This document shows positions 24,294 through 32,778 of a DNA stretch of 51,235 nt, in pieces; position 1 is the first letter of the stretch; each line of letters begins with the position of its first letter. Position numbers and translations under genes: made by a program. Source of the stretch: a virus; IMG/VR virus record IMGVR_UViG_3300050821_002043, positions 1 to 51,235 of that record, one strand, 5' to 3'. A model generated the notes under the pieces. It ran no database searches. It was not told where the DNA came from and was given only the letters and a program-made list of their open reading frames with translations.

Positions 24294-25249
24294 TTTTTAG
24301 ACGGAGGAGATGTCGGCATTGCCGTAGCAAGAGAAGGATCGGTTGTATAAGTTGAAACGACCCACCCCGGAGTGGTATTCCATCCCGCGTATCCGGTATT
24401 AAATCCTTTGTTGTACGTCCATGTTAGTGGGTACTGTTGTGGCCCGGTAACGTTTGTTATATCATCAGATAGTTGTCCGTGAAAAGTTTGCTTACTTCCC
24501 TCTGATACTGCTAAGGGTTTATTAATCCCCATCGGGAAGAATCCTCCCCCGGTTGGCATATATCCCCCTGTACCTCCACCGAACGGGTCGAACCCTGCCG
24601 TTGCCGGATTTAATTGTCCCCCGTATTTACTAGGATCGGAGTTCATGTACGAAAACTGAGGCCCGACTCCTGAAGTTGAAAACGGCCCAGCTTGAGCGAA
24701 TACGCCTGTTTCCTGTCCGGCCTGCATACCGGCAGGCAGAGGATCGGGACTAGGCCAACTTGCAGGAAGTTGTGTTCCGTCTTGATTAACTGCCGTTCCC
24801 GTAGAACCACTAGCCGTAACACCCTCAAAAGGATTGGTTAAAGTCCCTGGGTCTCCACTAGCTGAGACTCCCGCAAATGGATCGGGTAATGATCCAGGTT
24901 CTGAAAATGGAGGAACCGTTGAATCCGGTAACCCTGAAAAAATATCTCCCGGTGAACCCTGAGAGAAATCTTGCTGTGAAACAAACGGTTGCTGAGTAGT
25001 ACCGGCGAATCCAGATGCTTGCACCCCGGCAAACGGATCATAAGGAGGAGCGTATCCTCCTGCTTGTGGGTACCATCCCCAATCAGGCAGCCCGCTTGCA
25101 AACGTCATGTAACCTCCGGTGTTAGCAGTAGGAGATTGGCCGTATAAATAATTGTACCACCCTCCCGGTACGGTAGCCGATGTAGAAGGCTGCGGGAATG
25201 GCTGGAATCCAGAATTAGAAGGTATTGGGGTTGGTTCTGCGAAAGCCAT
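24290..25249 (-). CDS. Gly/Pro-rich repeat protein (319 aa)
   Basis: Low-complexity, Gly/Pro/Ser/Thr/Phe-rich. A unit of the form DPFAGVxASG recurs three times (DPFAGVQASG, DPFAGVSASG, NPFEGVTASG). The C-terminal ~80 residues are less repetitive (QYPLTWTYNKGFNTGYAGWN). Possibly an extended virion or surface protein. No family recognised. Confidence 0.5.
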   Translation of the reverse strand: MAFAEPTPIPSNSGFQPFPQPSTSATVPGGWYNYLYGQSPTANTGGYMTFASGLPDWGWYPQAGGYAPPYDPFAGVQASGFAGTTQQPFVSQQDFSQGSPGDIFSGLPDSTVPPFSEPGSLPDPFAGVSASGDPGTLTNPFEGVTASGSTGTAVNQDGTQLPASWPSPDPLPAGMQAGQETGVFAQAGPFSTSGVGPQFSYMNSDPSKYGGQLNPATAGFDPFGGGTGGYMPTGGGFFPMGINKPLAVSEGSKQTFHGQLSDDITNVTGPQQYPLTWTYNKGFNTGYAGWNTTPGWVVSTYTTDPSLATAMPTSPPSKK

Positions 25250-25250
25250 T

Positions 25251-25520
25251 TTAAGTTCCTTGCATCGAACGTAACCACATTAAATACCCCGCCCATCCCG
25301 GCATCTGAGATGGTACGAACCCGGGATGATTCCCTGGCATAATCGGAGGTACTCTGCCGGGTACAAATCCGGGTTGACCACCGGGCATTGCAGGCGGTGG
25401 GTGCATTTGACCTAAACCACTACCCGGCCCGAACGTTCCCATAGTTGAATTACCCATTGGTTGAGGAGGGATAGGTTGTAACCCTGGAGGCATCGGTCGA
25501 TTTGGTTGGGTAGAGTTCAT
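25251..25520 (-). CDS. Pro/Met/Gly-rich small protein (89 aa)
   Basis: Low complexity, with repeated PG/MP motifs (GGQPGFVPGRVPPIMPGNHPGFVP contains two near-copies of PGFVPxxxP). Composition is like the downstream 319-aa protein. Overlaps the preceding stop as ATGA. Function unknown. Confidence 0.45.
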   Translation of the reverse strand: MNSTQPNRPMPPGLQPIPPQPMGNSTMGTFGPGSGLGQMHPPPAMPGGQPGFVPGRVPPIMPGNHPGFVPSQMPGWAGYLMWLRSMQGT

Positions 25521-26047
25521 AATCCTAAGTGCCTAATTATCTGGGATATGATTACTCTGAAAGTAAGTTTACCATATGCCTCAAGTTTGTTTTTCCTAGT
25601 CAAGCTAAGTACCTTTTGTAGAGTTCCATCAAATTGCTCGATCTTACTATCAATCTCATCCAATCTAAATTGCACCCGTATATGTTCTCTACTGGATAGA
25701 TGGTTGGCGTCACGGTATTCCTCTAGTTTCTTCTTCTCCCGTAATTGTTTCTTTAGTTGGTGAACAATTTTCGATAGTTGAAACGGGTCGCCCAGCCTCA
25801 TAATTCGCACCGTAACCATAGATAGCGGAATCAAGGTAGCCAATATCAGGATTGCTCTCGCTACCGTAAAACTCGTTACCGGCTCGTAGAGCATCGTGTA
25901 AGCGCGACAACCTAAAAACACCGAGTACACCAGAAAAAAAGTCCTCGTCAACAAACGGTATGTATTCCATCTCTCGATTAGTAGATACAAAACCGTCAGG
26001 GCGAATATTGTGTAACACGTTGCTGTGGCAATCCCTATCCATATCAT
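25517..26047 (-). CDS. Multi-pass membrane protein with coiled-coil tail (176 aa)
   Basis: Residues ~1-90 contain three to four hydrophobic segments (ATCYTIFALTVLYLLI, RTFFLVYSVFLGC, ARAILILATLIPLSMV). Residues ~100-165 are a charged helix (LKKQLREKKKLEEYR, QFRLDEIDSKIEQFD). Unrecognised; likely in the inner membrane with a cytoplasmic coiled coil. Confidence 0.5.
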   Translation of the reverse strand: MIWIGIATATCYTIFALTVLYLLIERWNTYRLLTRTFFLVYSVFLGCRAYTMLYEPVTSFTVARAILILATLIPLSMVTVRIMRLGDPFQLSKIVHQLKKQLREKKKLEEYRDANHLSSREHIRVQFRLDEIDSKIEQFDGTLQKVLSLTRKNKLEAYGKLTFRVIISQIIRHLGL

Positions 26048-26191
26048 TTACCTAAATCTTTCACTGTTATCAAAATGTTGAGTTATTAGGTGTAAAATAC
26101 CTTTAATCGTAACTCCATCAAACGGGTTTGGTCGTATCGAGGCGGGGCAAGTAGCAAGTCCGACTATAGAAAGTAAAATCATAAGCTTCAT
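26048..26191 (-). CDS. Small exported or membrane protein (47 aa)
   Basis: ATG 26191 to TAA 26048-26050. N-terminus MKLMILLSIVGLATCPAS reads as a signal peptide with a possible lipobox Cys at residue 15. Short polar remainder. Ends just before the next ATG at 26047. Too short for firm support. Confidence 0.45.
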   Translation of the reverse strand: MKLMILLSIVGLATCPASIRPNPFDGVTIKGILHLITQHFDNSERFR

Positions 26192-26204
26192 GGTCTGGGA
26201 GGCT

Positions 26205-26555
26205 TCATTTAAAAAGTAGCCGGATAAACAATTCCACTACCGCAATTAAAACTCCCGATGCCATAAGTCCTGTAACAAAGTATCCCTTGGCTACGTCCTT
26301 TGTTAAATAGAGCTTGTCTTTGTCACTCATCGCAGCCCGCCATTCGTTAGCGTTTTGCCTCCATTTTTCTGCTATGTTTTCGGCTTTCTCTACTGCGCGT
26401 TCGGCTGACGATAAAGCTGCGTTCACGGCGTCTTTTTGAGCGTTGGAAAGTTGGCTATATCTGGCATCCCGCTCATCCATTACAGAGCGGATGTGCTCGT
26501 GTAGGGTGTCAACGCTCCAACCTGACACATTTGTTTTAGTTTCACCTGCTGGCAT
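26205..26555 (-). CDS. Coiled-coil protein with C-terminal membrane anchor (116 aa)
   Basis: Central helix (DAVNAALSSAERAVEKAENI, EKWRQNANEWRAAMSDKDKL) followed by a C-terminal transmembrane segment (FVTGLMASGVLIAVVELFIRLLF). This layout recurs in small phage proteins next to lysis genes. Role not known. Confidence 0.55.
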   Translation of the reverse strand: MPAGETKTNVSGWSVDTLHEHIRSVMDERDARYSQLSNAQKDAVNAALSSAERAVEKAENIAEKWRQNANEWRAAMSDKDKLYLTKDVAKGYFVTGLMASGVLIAVVELFIRLLFK

Positions 26556-26558
26556 AAA

Positions 26559-26882
26559 TCATATCCCAATCGTTCTCCCTGTTTCATAAAAAGTACCGGA
26601 ATAAGCTACAAAAGAAATAACTGAGTTTTTGCTAACTACTCCGGTAGCTATTCCGTTGCCTAAAAGTCCTGTTCCTAGGGTCAATACTCGTGGTAAAACT
26701 CCATCGTTAGCGATAATCAAAACCAATCTTTGCCCATCGGGAGGAGTTCCACTTACTGAAATCGTTGTGGCTTGTGCTGCCGTCCATGTAGCAATGTGTG
26801 TAGCAACGGTTGGATCAATCGTAACCGGTACTCCCGAACCGGGGGTTGGAGTTAAAACTTTACATCCAGCTATGTCAGCCAT
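26559..26882 (-). CDS. Small beta-rich virion protein (107 aa)
   Basis: Begins MADIAGCKVLTPTPGSG, then beta strands (ATTISVSGTPPDGQRLVLII, ATGVVSKNSVISFVAYSG). Resembles small structural proteins found after tail-fibre genes. Start overlaps the end of the fibre gene by 13 bases. Confidence 0.5.
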   Translation of the reverse strand: MADIAGCKVLTPTPGSGVPVTIDPTVATHIATWTAAQATTISVSGTPPDGQRLVLIIANDGVLPRVLTLGTGLLGNGIATGVVSKNSVISFVAYSGTFYETGRTIGI

Positions 26883-29215
26883 GATTCCTCCATCACAAGT
26901 TCTCCGCTCAGTTGCTCAACCAAATGAACCAGCTTTTCCATGTCCACCTTAATTCTGCGTCCGGTGCGTTCGTTCTCGGAATAGAAAATCCATTTGTCCG
27001 TACCATTCTGGTGGGGGCTTATGAGAGTTTCGTTACCGCTGGAATCTTGCACGTACTGTTCTCCCGATTTTTGATAAAAGGCTGTGGTGTTTGCGGCCAG
27101 AGTTGGTTTGGACGTATTGTTTGCGTAAACTTCAACTGCCGTGTTGTTGGCAGAAGGAAATGCTGCGCCTCCAATACTCATTGAGGTTCCAACCGAAACG
27201 CTAGCAATAAACGTAGCCATATCGGTTGTAGGAGCGATTGATAACGCCAACGCGCCAGAAATGTTGTCGTAGATAAAGAAATTCTTCGTTCCATTCCCTG
27301 ACGAATCAATCCCAATATCCCATTTTTCAACGGAGTTAGCCCCAAACATGATCGAGGCTTGAGTGTTCGCATTCGTTCCGAACAATTTAAGTTGAGGAAG
27401 TGTAGTGCCTGTAAGATTTAGGGTTGTTCCGGTAGCCTGACCCAATACAGGGGAAGCGAAAGATGGAGTATTATGGAAAACAATATTTCCCGTTCCAGTT
27501 GCCCCGGTAGATGTTACTCCTTCAATCGTAGCATGACCTGCACTTGTCACCTTGAATGGATTGCTCGTTCCAACTCGTAAACTATCCGCTCCCAACGCCC
27601 ATTTGTTTGTAAAAGTAACGTTCGTTCCAGCTACCGGCTCACTGGCGTAGAGACTCATGTAGTCGGTGAACGTGGTCGCGCTTGAGGCCGCAATCGTATT
27701 CCCGCCTAGCTTGTTCGTGTAGGCCGCTGCGACCGTTCCACTCGAAGTAGTATCAGTTAGCGTTCCTGAAATGCCTTTTAGCCGAACACCGTTGGTCGTC
27801 CACGCCGCAACACTTTGGTTGCCGGATAAGATTAGTGCCGCACCGGAAATGGTTTGGTCAGCGGTGAAGGATTGCGCGGTATCAAGCCATGCCAGCCCAC
27901 TCTGGGCTGATTTTAGGTTTGTTTCGGTAGGCGTTACAAGCCACGTACCAACTCCGCCTCCTAAGTTACTCAACCCTGCCACGGGAAGCCCGGTACAATT
28001 AGTAAGAGTTCCTGATGTTGGAGTCCCTAGTAATGGAGTAACTAATGTTGGAGAAGTATCCATTACAAACTTGGTTCCGGTACCTGTCTGAGATGCTATT
28101 GAGGTTGCGTTACCAACGCTGGTAATAGGCCCAGTTAAATTGGCATTTGTAGTAACATTTCCCGCGGTTAATCCTGATGCTGTTCCCGTTAAATTGGTTG
28201 CAACTCCTGAGGCAGGTGTTCCAAGAATAGGAGCAATAAAAGTTGGGCCATTATTAAATACTGCTAGTCCAGTACCAGTTTCATCACTGATAACCCCTGC
28301 TAATTGCGAGCTAGTTGTAGAAGCAAATTGTGACAACGGATTTGCCGTTAGCGCATCTCCTCCACCTGTTCCCGCTCCTATCGCAGTACGGAACGCAGAC
28401 GCACTTAACGCTGTAACTGAATTGTCAGCATTGATCCTTGTAAACGTTATCGCACTTGGGTTTGTAAGTTTGAAAAACGCATCCCCAACCGTTGTAGCCC
28501 CTAAATCGGTATCCGTTACCGTAACATTACTGGATAGAGCATGACCGTTAACTGTGGTTGACGTAGGTACCGAGCCAATAGCTGATGGCGTAATAGTAAC
28601 GTCTGCTGCTGCTGTGAGCCTCCCCTGCGCGTCCACGGTAAAGGAGGGCGACTTGTTGGCTGCTCCATAGCTTGCTGCAGTTACAGCCGTGTTTGCGAGC
28701 GCGGGAGCGGCATCTGAGCGCATGAATGTGGCCGCAGACCCATTTACCACGCTTCCGCTTACCGTTGCGGTAGGATTAGCCCCACTTACCCCGGCAGGTA
28801 TTGAGAAGAAGCCTTTTGTACCACCACTATCTGTCCCGTAGTATTTGGTATTACCCGGTGAAGCAGAATCGCCGTTAAGGGTAATTGTGTTTACGCTTCT
28901 ACTTAGACTTTGGGAAAATGTTAGAGCTGATTCTTTAGAGTTAAACGTTGACCAATCAGCCTGTTTCAAATATCCGTCATGCGTAGCATCGGAGGCCTGC
29001 GTAGCGTAGGCAGGTTTGTTTTGAACGTTCGCCCAGTCTGGGTCTTGATCTGCCGCGACCCAGCTAAAATCAAAGTCGGTGTTACTCTTTTTTGCCAGAT
29101 GTTGCCCGGTAGTGCCGCCTATCGGAACCCCTACCCCTGATGGCCCCATTTTATCAATGACTACATCCCTGATAATAGGGTCGGGGAATATTACATCTAT
29201 TTCTACGTCAGGCAT
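26870..29215 (-). CDS. Long tail fibre protein (781 aa)
   Basis: N-terminal domain with GGTTGQHLAKKSNTDFDFSWV, a typical fibre attachment sequence. The shaft is Gly/Thr/Ala-rich with repeated units of the type LLGTPTSGTLTNCTGLP, ILGTPASGVATNLTGTASG and SPTLVTPLLGTP. The distal part has GTTLPQLKLFGTNANTQ and AFYQKSGEQYVQDSSGN. The extreme C-terminus is an amphipathic helix (KVDMEKLVHLVEQLSGE). It should be receptor-binding or a shaft component. Confidence 0.75.
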   Translation of the reverse strand: MPDVEIDVIFPDPIIRDVVIDKMGPSGVGVPIGGTTGQHLAKKSNTDFDFSWVAADQDPDWANVQNKPAYATQASDATHDGYLKQADWSTFNSKESALTFSQSLSRSVNTITLNGDSASPGNTKYYGTDSGGTKGFFSIPAGVSGANPTATVSGSVVNGSAATFMRSDAAPALANTAVTAASYGAANKSPSFTVDAQGRLTAAADVTITPSAIGSVPTSTTVNGHALSSNVTVTDTDLGATTVGDAFFKLTNPSAITFTRINADNSVTALSASAFRTAIGAGTGGGDALTANPLSQFASTTSSQLAGVISDETGTGLAVFNNGPTFIAPILGTPASGVATNLTGTASGLTAGNVTTNANLTGPITSVGNATSIASQTGTGTKFVMDTSPTLVTPLLGTPTSGTLTNCTGLPVAGLSNLGGGVGTWLVTPTETNLKSAQSGLAWLDTAQSFTADQTISGAALILSGNQSVAAWTTNGVRLKGISGTLTDTTSSGTVAAAYTNKLGGNTIAASSATTFTDYMSLYASEPVAGTNVTFTNKWALGADSLRVGTSNPFKVTSAGHATIEGVTSTGATGTGNIVFHNTPSFASPVLGQATGTTLNLTGTTLPQLKLFGTNANTQASIMFGANSVEKWDIGIDSSGNGTKNFFIYDNISGALALSIAPTTDMATFIASVSVGTSMSIGGAAFPSANNTAVEVYANNTSKPTLAANTTAFYQKSGEQYVQDSSGNETLISPHQNGTDKWIFYSENERTGRRIKVDMEKLVHLVEQLSGELVMEESWLT

Positions 29216-29546
29216 TTGTGACTGTGTTTAAGACTGTGATTGTTCCTGAGATATACGGCCCTAGTTTTTCCCCGGTAGGTTTCTGAAACAGCATATCCCA
29301 CTGTTGTTGTCCCAAGGTAAACGTCGCTGTCTCGGTAGAGTCCAAGGAAATTGTTACCTGTCCTGCGGTTGGGTTAGTTATGGTTGGCCCTAGATCAATC
29401 AATTTTCCGGTTCCATTTCTTGATTTAGCGAATACCTGCCACCCATTTAGGTTAATAGCCGCCCCGGTTCCGTCCTTAACGTTAAATATAATTGGGTCAA
29501 GAGTTATCCCCTTGTAAACCGTAATGTCTAAGGAACCTGGAGTCAT
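29208..29546 (-). CDS. BppU-like N-terminal baseplate/fibre attachment domain (112 aa)
   Basis: The sequence YKGITLDPIIFNVKDGTGAAI...GWQVFAKSR...LIDLGPTIT...GQVTISLDSTETATF...WDMLF matches the beta-sandwich pattern of BppU-type baseplate domains that hold fibres on the virion. Overlaps the start of the long fibre gene by eight bases, so the two are likely coupled partners. Confidence 0.65.
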   Translation of the reverse strand: MTPGSLDITVYKGITLDPIIFNVKDGTGAAINLNGWQVFAKSRNGTGKLIDLGPTITNPTAGQVTISLDSTETATFTLGQQQWDMLFQKPTGEKLGPYISGTITVLNTVTNA

Positions 29547-29714
29547 TCACTCTTTCGGTGGTTCTAGCTGACTAATCCAATAATCACAGTCCTGAATAGC
29601 TCCCTCAAATAATGCTATCCTGAATTGCGAATTATTTAGATCAGCCTGCGCCTGTTGTTTTTGGTTAACGTACTCGGTACGCTTTGCTTCTAATTGTTCC
29701 TTGGTTAGTTCCAT
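29547..29714 (-). CDS. Small coiled-coil protein (55 aa)
   Basis: ATG 29714 to TGA 29547-29549. MELTKEQLEAKRTEYVNQKQQAQADLNN... is a charged amphipathic helix, like the small coiled-coil proteins that follow phage capsid genes. One-base overlap context with the next gene (ATG at 29546). Confidence 0.55.
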   Translation of the reverse strand: MELTKEQLEAKRTEYVNQKQQAQADLNNSQFRIALFEGAIQDCDYWISQLEPPKE

Positions 29715-29730
29715 AATCTGTCCTCTCTGT

Positions 29731-29762
29731 CCTACCCCCTAAGTTTTAACCCAAGGGGTAGG
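29731..29762. other. Hairpin downstream of the capsid gene
   Basis: Perfect 8-bp inverted repeat CCTACCCC (29731-29738) and GGGGTAGG (29755-29762) with a 16-base loop, between the putative capsid gene and the next late gene. No U-tract follows in the transcribed direction, so it is more likely an mRNA end-stabilising or processing structure than a classical terminator. Confidence 0.55.
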
Positions 29763-29772
29763 AAGTGAGAAG

Positions 29773-31032
29773 TCAGATTGATTTAGTGAACACTGGTTCG
29801 TAAACCGGGTCGTAGCAGCTATTACGTAGCTGACGAAGCGGAGGACAAACTTTGTGCATTACTGCCCAGCCTAGATAGGTTAATCCAGGCTCGCTCGCAG
29901 AAGCGAAAATCGCGTCCAAGAAAATCTTGGTACCACGCGGGTTGCACTCCTTGTGAGGAATACGCAGGATTTGGAAGTCTCCCGTGTATTTGACAGGGTT
30001 GAATTTGAATTTACCCAACTGACTGATTGGGCGTTTTACCAGTTGTCGGAACACTTTCTTAATGTGAACGACACTGATTTGATACTGCGCATAAAGATAC
30101 GCCGGATTTCGATCCTGCTTATACCCCTTGGTCGCAGTTAATTGTGGCGGCAGATATGGAGGCACCCGCACATACGGGTTCCCAGCTCCACCGGGCTGAT
30201 TGTAGCGTTCGCAGAATCGGTCGTAAACGAAACGATATCCGTTCCAGCTCCACACCGCACCCAGAGGGCGAAGCAGGATGTCTGGTTCAGCAAATCGGAA
30301 GTCTTGCCGCAAACTCGGGTCTTGACGAATCAAGCTCCGGCCCGTGACATCATCGGTGTACAGGTCGTAAACCGGACGCCCGCTGTCTTTTTCGTTTCCG
30401 CTTGCCCCTTCAACGCTAGCCCCGTCCATTTCGAGTCTGGTATAAATCTGCTCCAGAGTGCCCACGGTTAGAGTTGATGTCGGAGGGTTATTGATATCGA
30501 ACGACGTAGCTTCAATATCGAAGCCGTTAATCGCGTTTTCAGTTACCTTGTGGTCGCTTAAACGGATGTATTCGTGTCGATCCCGATCTTCCCACACGTA
30601 CCCAGTACCCCATTCCAGGTTGGACATGAGGGCGCTAATCATCTGTTCGATTTCATAGTCGCTTCTCAAATCTTCAACACAGAACTCAGGAGTTTGAAGG
30701 TTACGCGCTTGAACGTTATACGGTCTGCTTGTCTGCCCCCACTGTTGGACTTCGGGAGTAGGCAAACAGGCGTCGTTTGATCCCCCATCACTGAACACTT
30801 CGTCCACCCAACTGGTATCGGTTCCGCCTGCGGTTCCACCAGTAGTAGGTACGGTGCGCTCAAAGATGATGTTATTGAGGATTTTCCCCATGCCGTCTTT
30901 CCATTCGCCACGGGGAGTCCCAGCTAGCCACGGGCCAGAGGGAGCGAGTTTTCGGTAGAGTTCTCCGCTAAACCGGCCCGACTCTGCGATAAACCCGTTG
31001 GTAATTGGTGTGCATACTGCTGCTTCACCCAT
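29773..31032 (-). CDS. Putative major capsid protein (419 aa)
   Basis: Position after portal and scaffold genes, size and the flanking structured leader and hairpin suggest the major capsid protein. The sequence has VWSWNGYRFVYDRFCERYN and a C-terminal domain rich in beta strands (KFNPVKYTGDFQILRIPHKEC, GLTYLGWAVMHKVCPPL). No signature that I can name. Alone among the head genes it has its own ~200-base leader with a consensus -35 box, consistent with high expression. Confidence 0.6.
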   Translation of the reverse strand: MGEAAVCTPITNGFIAESGRFSGELYRKLAPSGPWLAGTPRGEWKDGMGKILNNIIFERTVPTTGGTAGGTDTSWVDEVFSDGGSNDACLPTPEVQQWGQTSRPYNVQARNLQTPEFCVEDLRSDYEIEQMISALMSNLEWGTGYVWEDRDRHEYIRLSDHKVTENAINGFDIEATSFDINNPPTSTLTVGTLEQIYTRLEMDGASVEGASGNEKDSGRPVYDLYTDDVTGRSLIRQDPSLRQDFRFAEPDILLRPLGAVWSWNGYRFVYDRFCERYNQPGGAGNPYVRVPPYLPPQLTATKGYKQDRNPAYLYAQYQISVVHIKKVFRQLVKRPISQLGKFKFNPVKYTGDFQILRIPHKECNPRGTKIFLDAIFASASEPGLTYLGWAVMHKVCPPLRQLRNSCYDPVYEPVFTKSI

Positions 31033-31077
31033 ATAGTTACCTCGTCTTTTCTTCTAAAAAGTTTAACGAATGAAGTT

Positions 31078-31095
31078 CCGTTATCTAAATAACGG
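31078..31095. other. Palindrome in the capsid-gene leader
   Basis: CCGTTAT-CTAA-ATAACGG, a perfect 7-bp stem with a 4-base loop about 45 bases upstream of the capsid ATG (minus strand). A second perfect palindrome, GAGCTTAAGCTC, lies at 31159-31170. These are candidates for RNA structures in the 5' leader. Confidence 0.5.
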
Positions 31096-31204
31096 CATCC
31101 GTTCTCACCCCCGGAAGGCTCACAAGGTAACTACGCGCCTTCTTCGATTTCGGCTATGGAGCTTAAGCTCTTTCGATTATTTTGGTTATCGCCTACGGAT
31201 TGAC

Positions 31205-31233
31205 GGGTTACACTAAGTTGATAGTGCTGTCAA
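31205..31233 (-). promoter_or_regulatory. Candidate promoter for the capsid gene
   Basis: On the minus strand, TTGACA (31233-31228) is a perfect -35 consensus. The -10 is less clear: TGTAAC at 15 or TAACCC at 17 bases. It lies in the only sizeable gap of the late unit (31033-31243), right after the scaffold stop. Confidence 0.4.
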
Positions 31234-31243
31234 CAATTTTTAT

Positions 31244-32494
31244 TTAACCTAGCTCCTGCGATCTTTTTATAGATGCTTTAATAGCATCAGCTAGCGGTAG
31301 TTCTTCGTCAGTTTCTTCCGACTTACTAACTGTTTTACGAGAAGTACTACCACCTAATCCCGGCTCTGCATCTTCGTAGTCGGCTAGTCTTTTAAGTAAA
31401 GCCTGATTTTGCTTGTGCTTATCTTGTAGTAATCCCCAAACTAGAGGGAATCCAGCCGCCATCTTAGCTGCGATAGCCATTTCCTTCCGATCTTCGGTAC
31501 GTAACATGATGTGCTCGGCTGCGCTATCAATCTTGTCTTGAGCAGCGTTAAATTCCGCAAACTTGGGATCGTTGGAGCGCTTGAATATCCCGATTTTGAA
31601 CTTGTCGCTAAGAATCGTGCTGGCCTCGGTTAAATCCTGCTTGGTATTGGCCTCTAGCTCTTGAAACGCCTTGCTTCGGTTGATCTGATCGTTGGCTTGA
31701 AGCTGTTTATTAACGTTGGCGGCGTTTCGTAGAACCTGTTCCTTCTCGGAGTCGATTCTATCTATCCCCGTTACGGCGCTCTCAAGTTTGTTGCTTAGAA
31801 TCTTGGAACTTACCTCCCCCAGTAACTCGTCCAGCTTATCCACCCTAGCTTTTCCCTTCAATTCCAGGGCTGACTCGATTAACGTAGGGTCTCCACCGGC
31901 ATCTTTGAATGCAGACTTGGCTTGTTCGAGTAATTGTTGGCGTGGAACCACGTATCTGTCCTGAAACTGGGGGTGCTCCTGTAGCATGGCCTTCTGAACC
32001 AAGGCATCTGCCGACTGAAGTTGTTTTTCTAAGGTCTCGATCCTTACTTTGGCATCCGGGTCTCCAGCTTTAGCCTTCTCCTCAGCGGCAACCCTGGCCT
32101 CGCGTTCTTTTTTAGCCTCTTTTACGGCCTCGATACGTTTAGCGTCCAAATCAGCCCATTGTTTCCTATTGGATTCACTCTTGATGTTGTCGGGAATCGG
32201 GGTCGGAGTGGGTTCTTCTGGGGTTTCTTCCTTTTTTGCTTCCGGTAGGTCGGTAAACACGCTATCGGGGAGAAATTCCTTTGTTTCTTCCTTGGTTTTC
32301 TCCTGTTTAGCCTTGGGTTCAGGAGCTTTTTTCTCTACCTTTGGCTCAACCTTCTCTGGTTTTTCCTCGGTTACCTCGGGCTTTTCAGTTTTCTCCTCTG
32401 GTTCTGGGAACATGTTATCCCAAATCTCTTCGATTGGCGCTCCAAAGGGTTTTTCTTCGGTTGATGTTTCGATTACTGCTGTTTCCTCGGCCAT
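31244..32494 (-). CDS. Putative scaffolding protein (416 aa)
   Basis: Start at ATG 32494 (MAEETAVIE), because the alternative at 32524 lies within the preceding gene. Very acidic and Glu/Lys/Pro-rich for the first ~130 residues (TEKPEVTEEKPEKVEPKVEK), then a long helical middle and a helical basic C-terminus, the composition expected of scaffold proteins. Lies between portal and capsid genes. Confidence 0.65.
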   Translation of the reverse strand: MAEETAVIETSTEEKPFGAPIEEIWDNMFPEPEEKTEKPEVTEEKPEKVEPKVEKKAPEPKAKQEKTKEETKEFLPDSVFTDLPEAKKEETPEEPTPTPIPDNIKSESNRKQWADLDAKRIEAVKEAKKEREARVAAEEKAKAGDPDAKVRIETLEKQLQSADALVQKAMLQEHPQFQDRYVVPRQQLLEQAKSAFKDAGGDPTLIESALELKGKARVDKLDELLGEVSSKILSNKLESAVTGIDRIDSEKEQVLRNAANVNKQLQANDQINRSKAFQELEANTKQDLTEASTILSDKFKIGIFKRSNDPKFAEFNAAQDKIDSAAEHIMLRTEDRKEMAIAAKMAAGFPLVWGLLQDKHKQNQALLKRLADYEDAEPGLGGSTSRKTVSKSEETDEELPLADAIKASIKRSQELG

Positions 32495-32496
32495 AT

Positions 32497-32778
32497 TTAT
32501 TTCTCTTTCGCTGTCGCTCCCCAATTTCGTCTTAGTGTTTGTTCTTGTGTTTGTTTTAATCTACCCATTTCCTTTAACTTGTTGTAGAAAAACGAGTATC
32601 CCCTGATAAATCCTAGCCTGAACGATTCGGATTCCTTATCAATCTCAGACACTCCCCCGTAGATTGGAGAAGATTCGTCCATTGCTTCCATAACCAGTTT
32701 AACAATCTCGTCTTTAGCAAGTGCATCACGCCAGCTTTTAATCAAATCTTCGTCTTGTAGAAATTCCGTAGTGGTCAT
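32497..32778 (-). CDS. Hypothetical head-module protein (93 aa)
   Basis: Helical, mixed charge (DEDLIKSWRDALAKDEIVKLV, GFIRGYSFFYNKLKEMGRLKQ). ATGA overlap with the portal stop. Small proteins in this position are common in head modules, role unknown. Confidence 0.55.
   Translation of the reverse strand: MTTTEFLQDEDLIKSWRDALAKDEIVKLVMEAMDESSPIYGGVSEIDKESESFRLGFIRGYSFFYNKLKEMGRLKQTQEQTLRRNWGATAKEK

Noticed and set aside
31078-31095. Rho-independent terminator before the capsid gene
   Set aside because: Stem is AT-rich and not followed by a U-tract in the transcribed direction.
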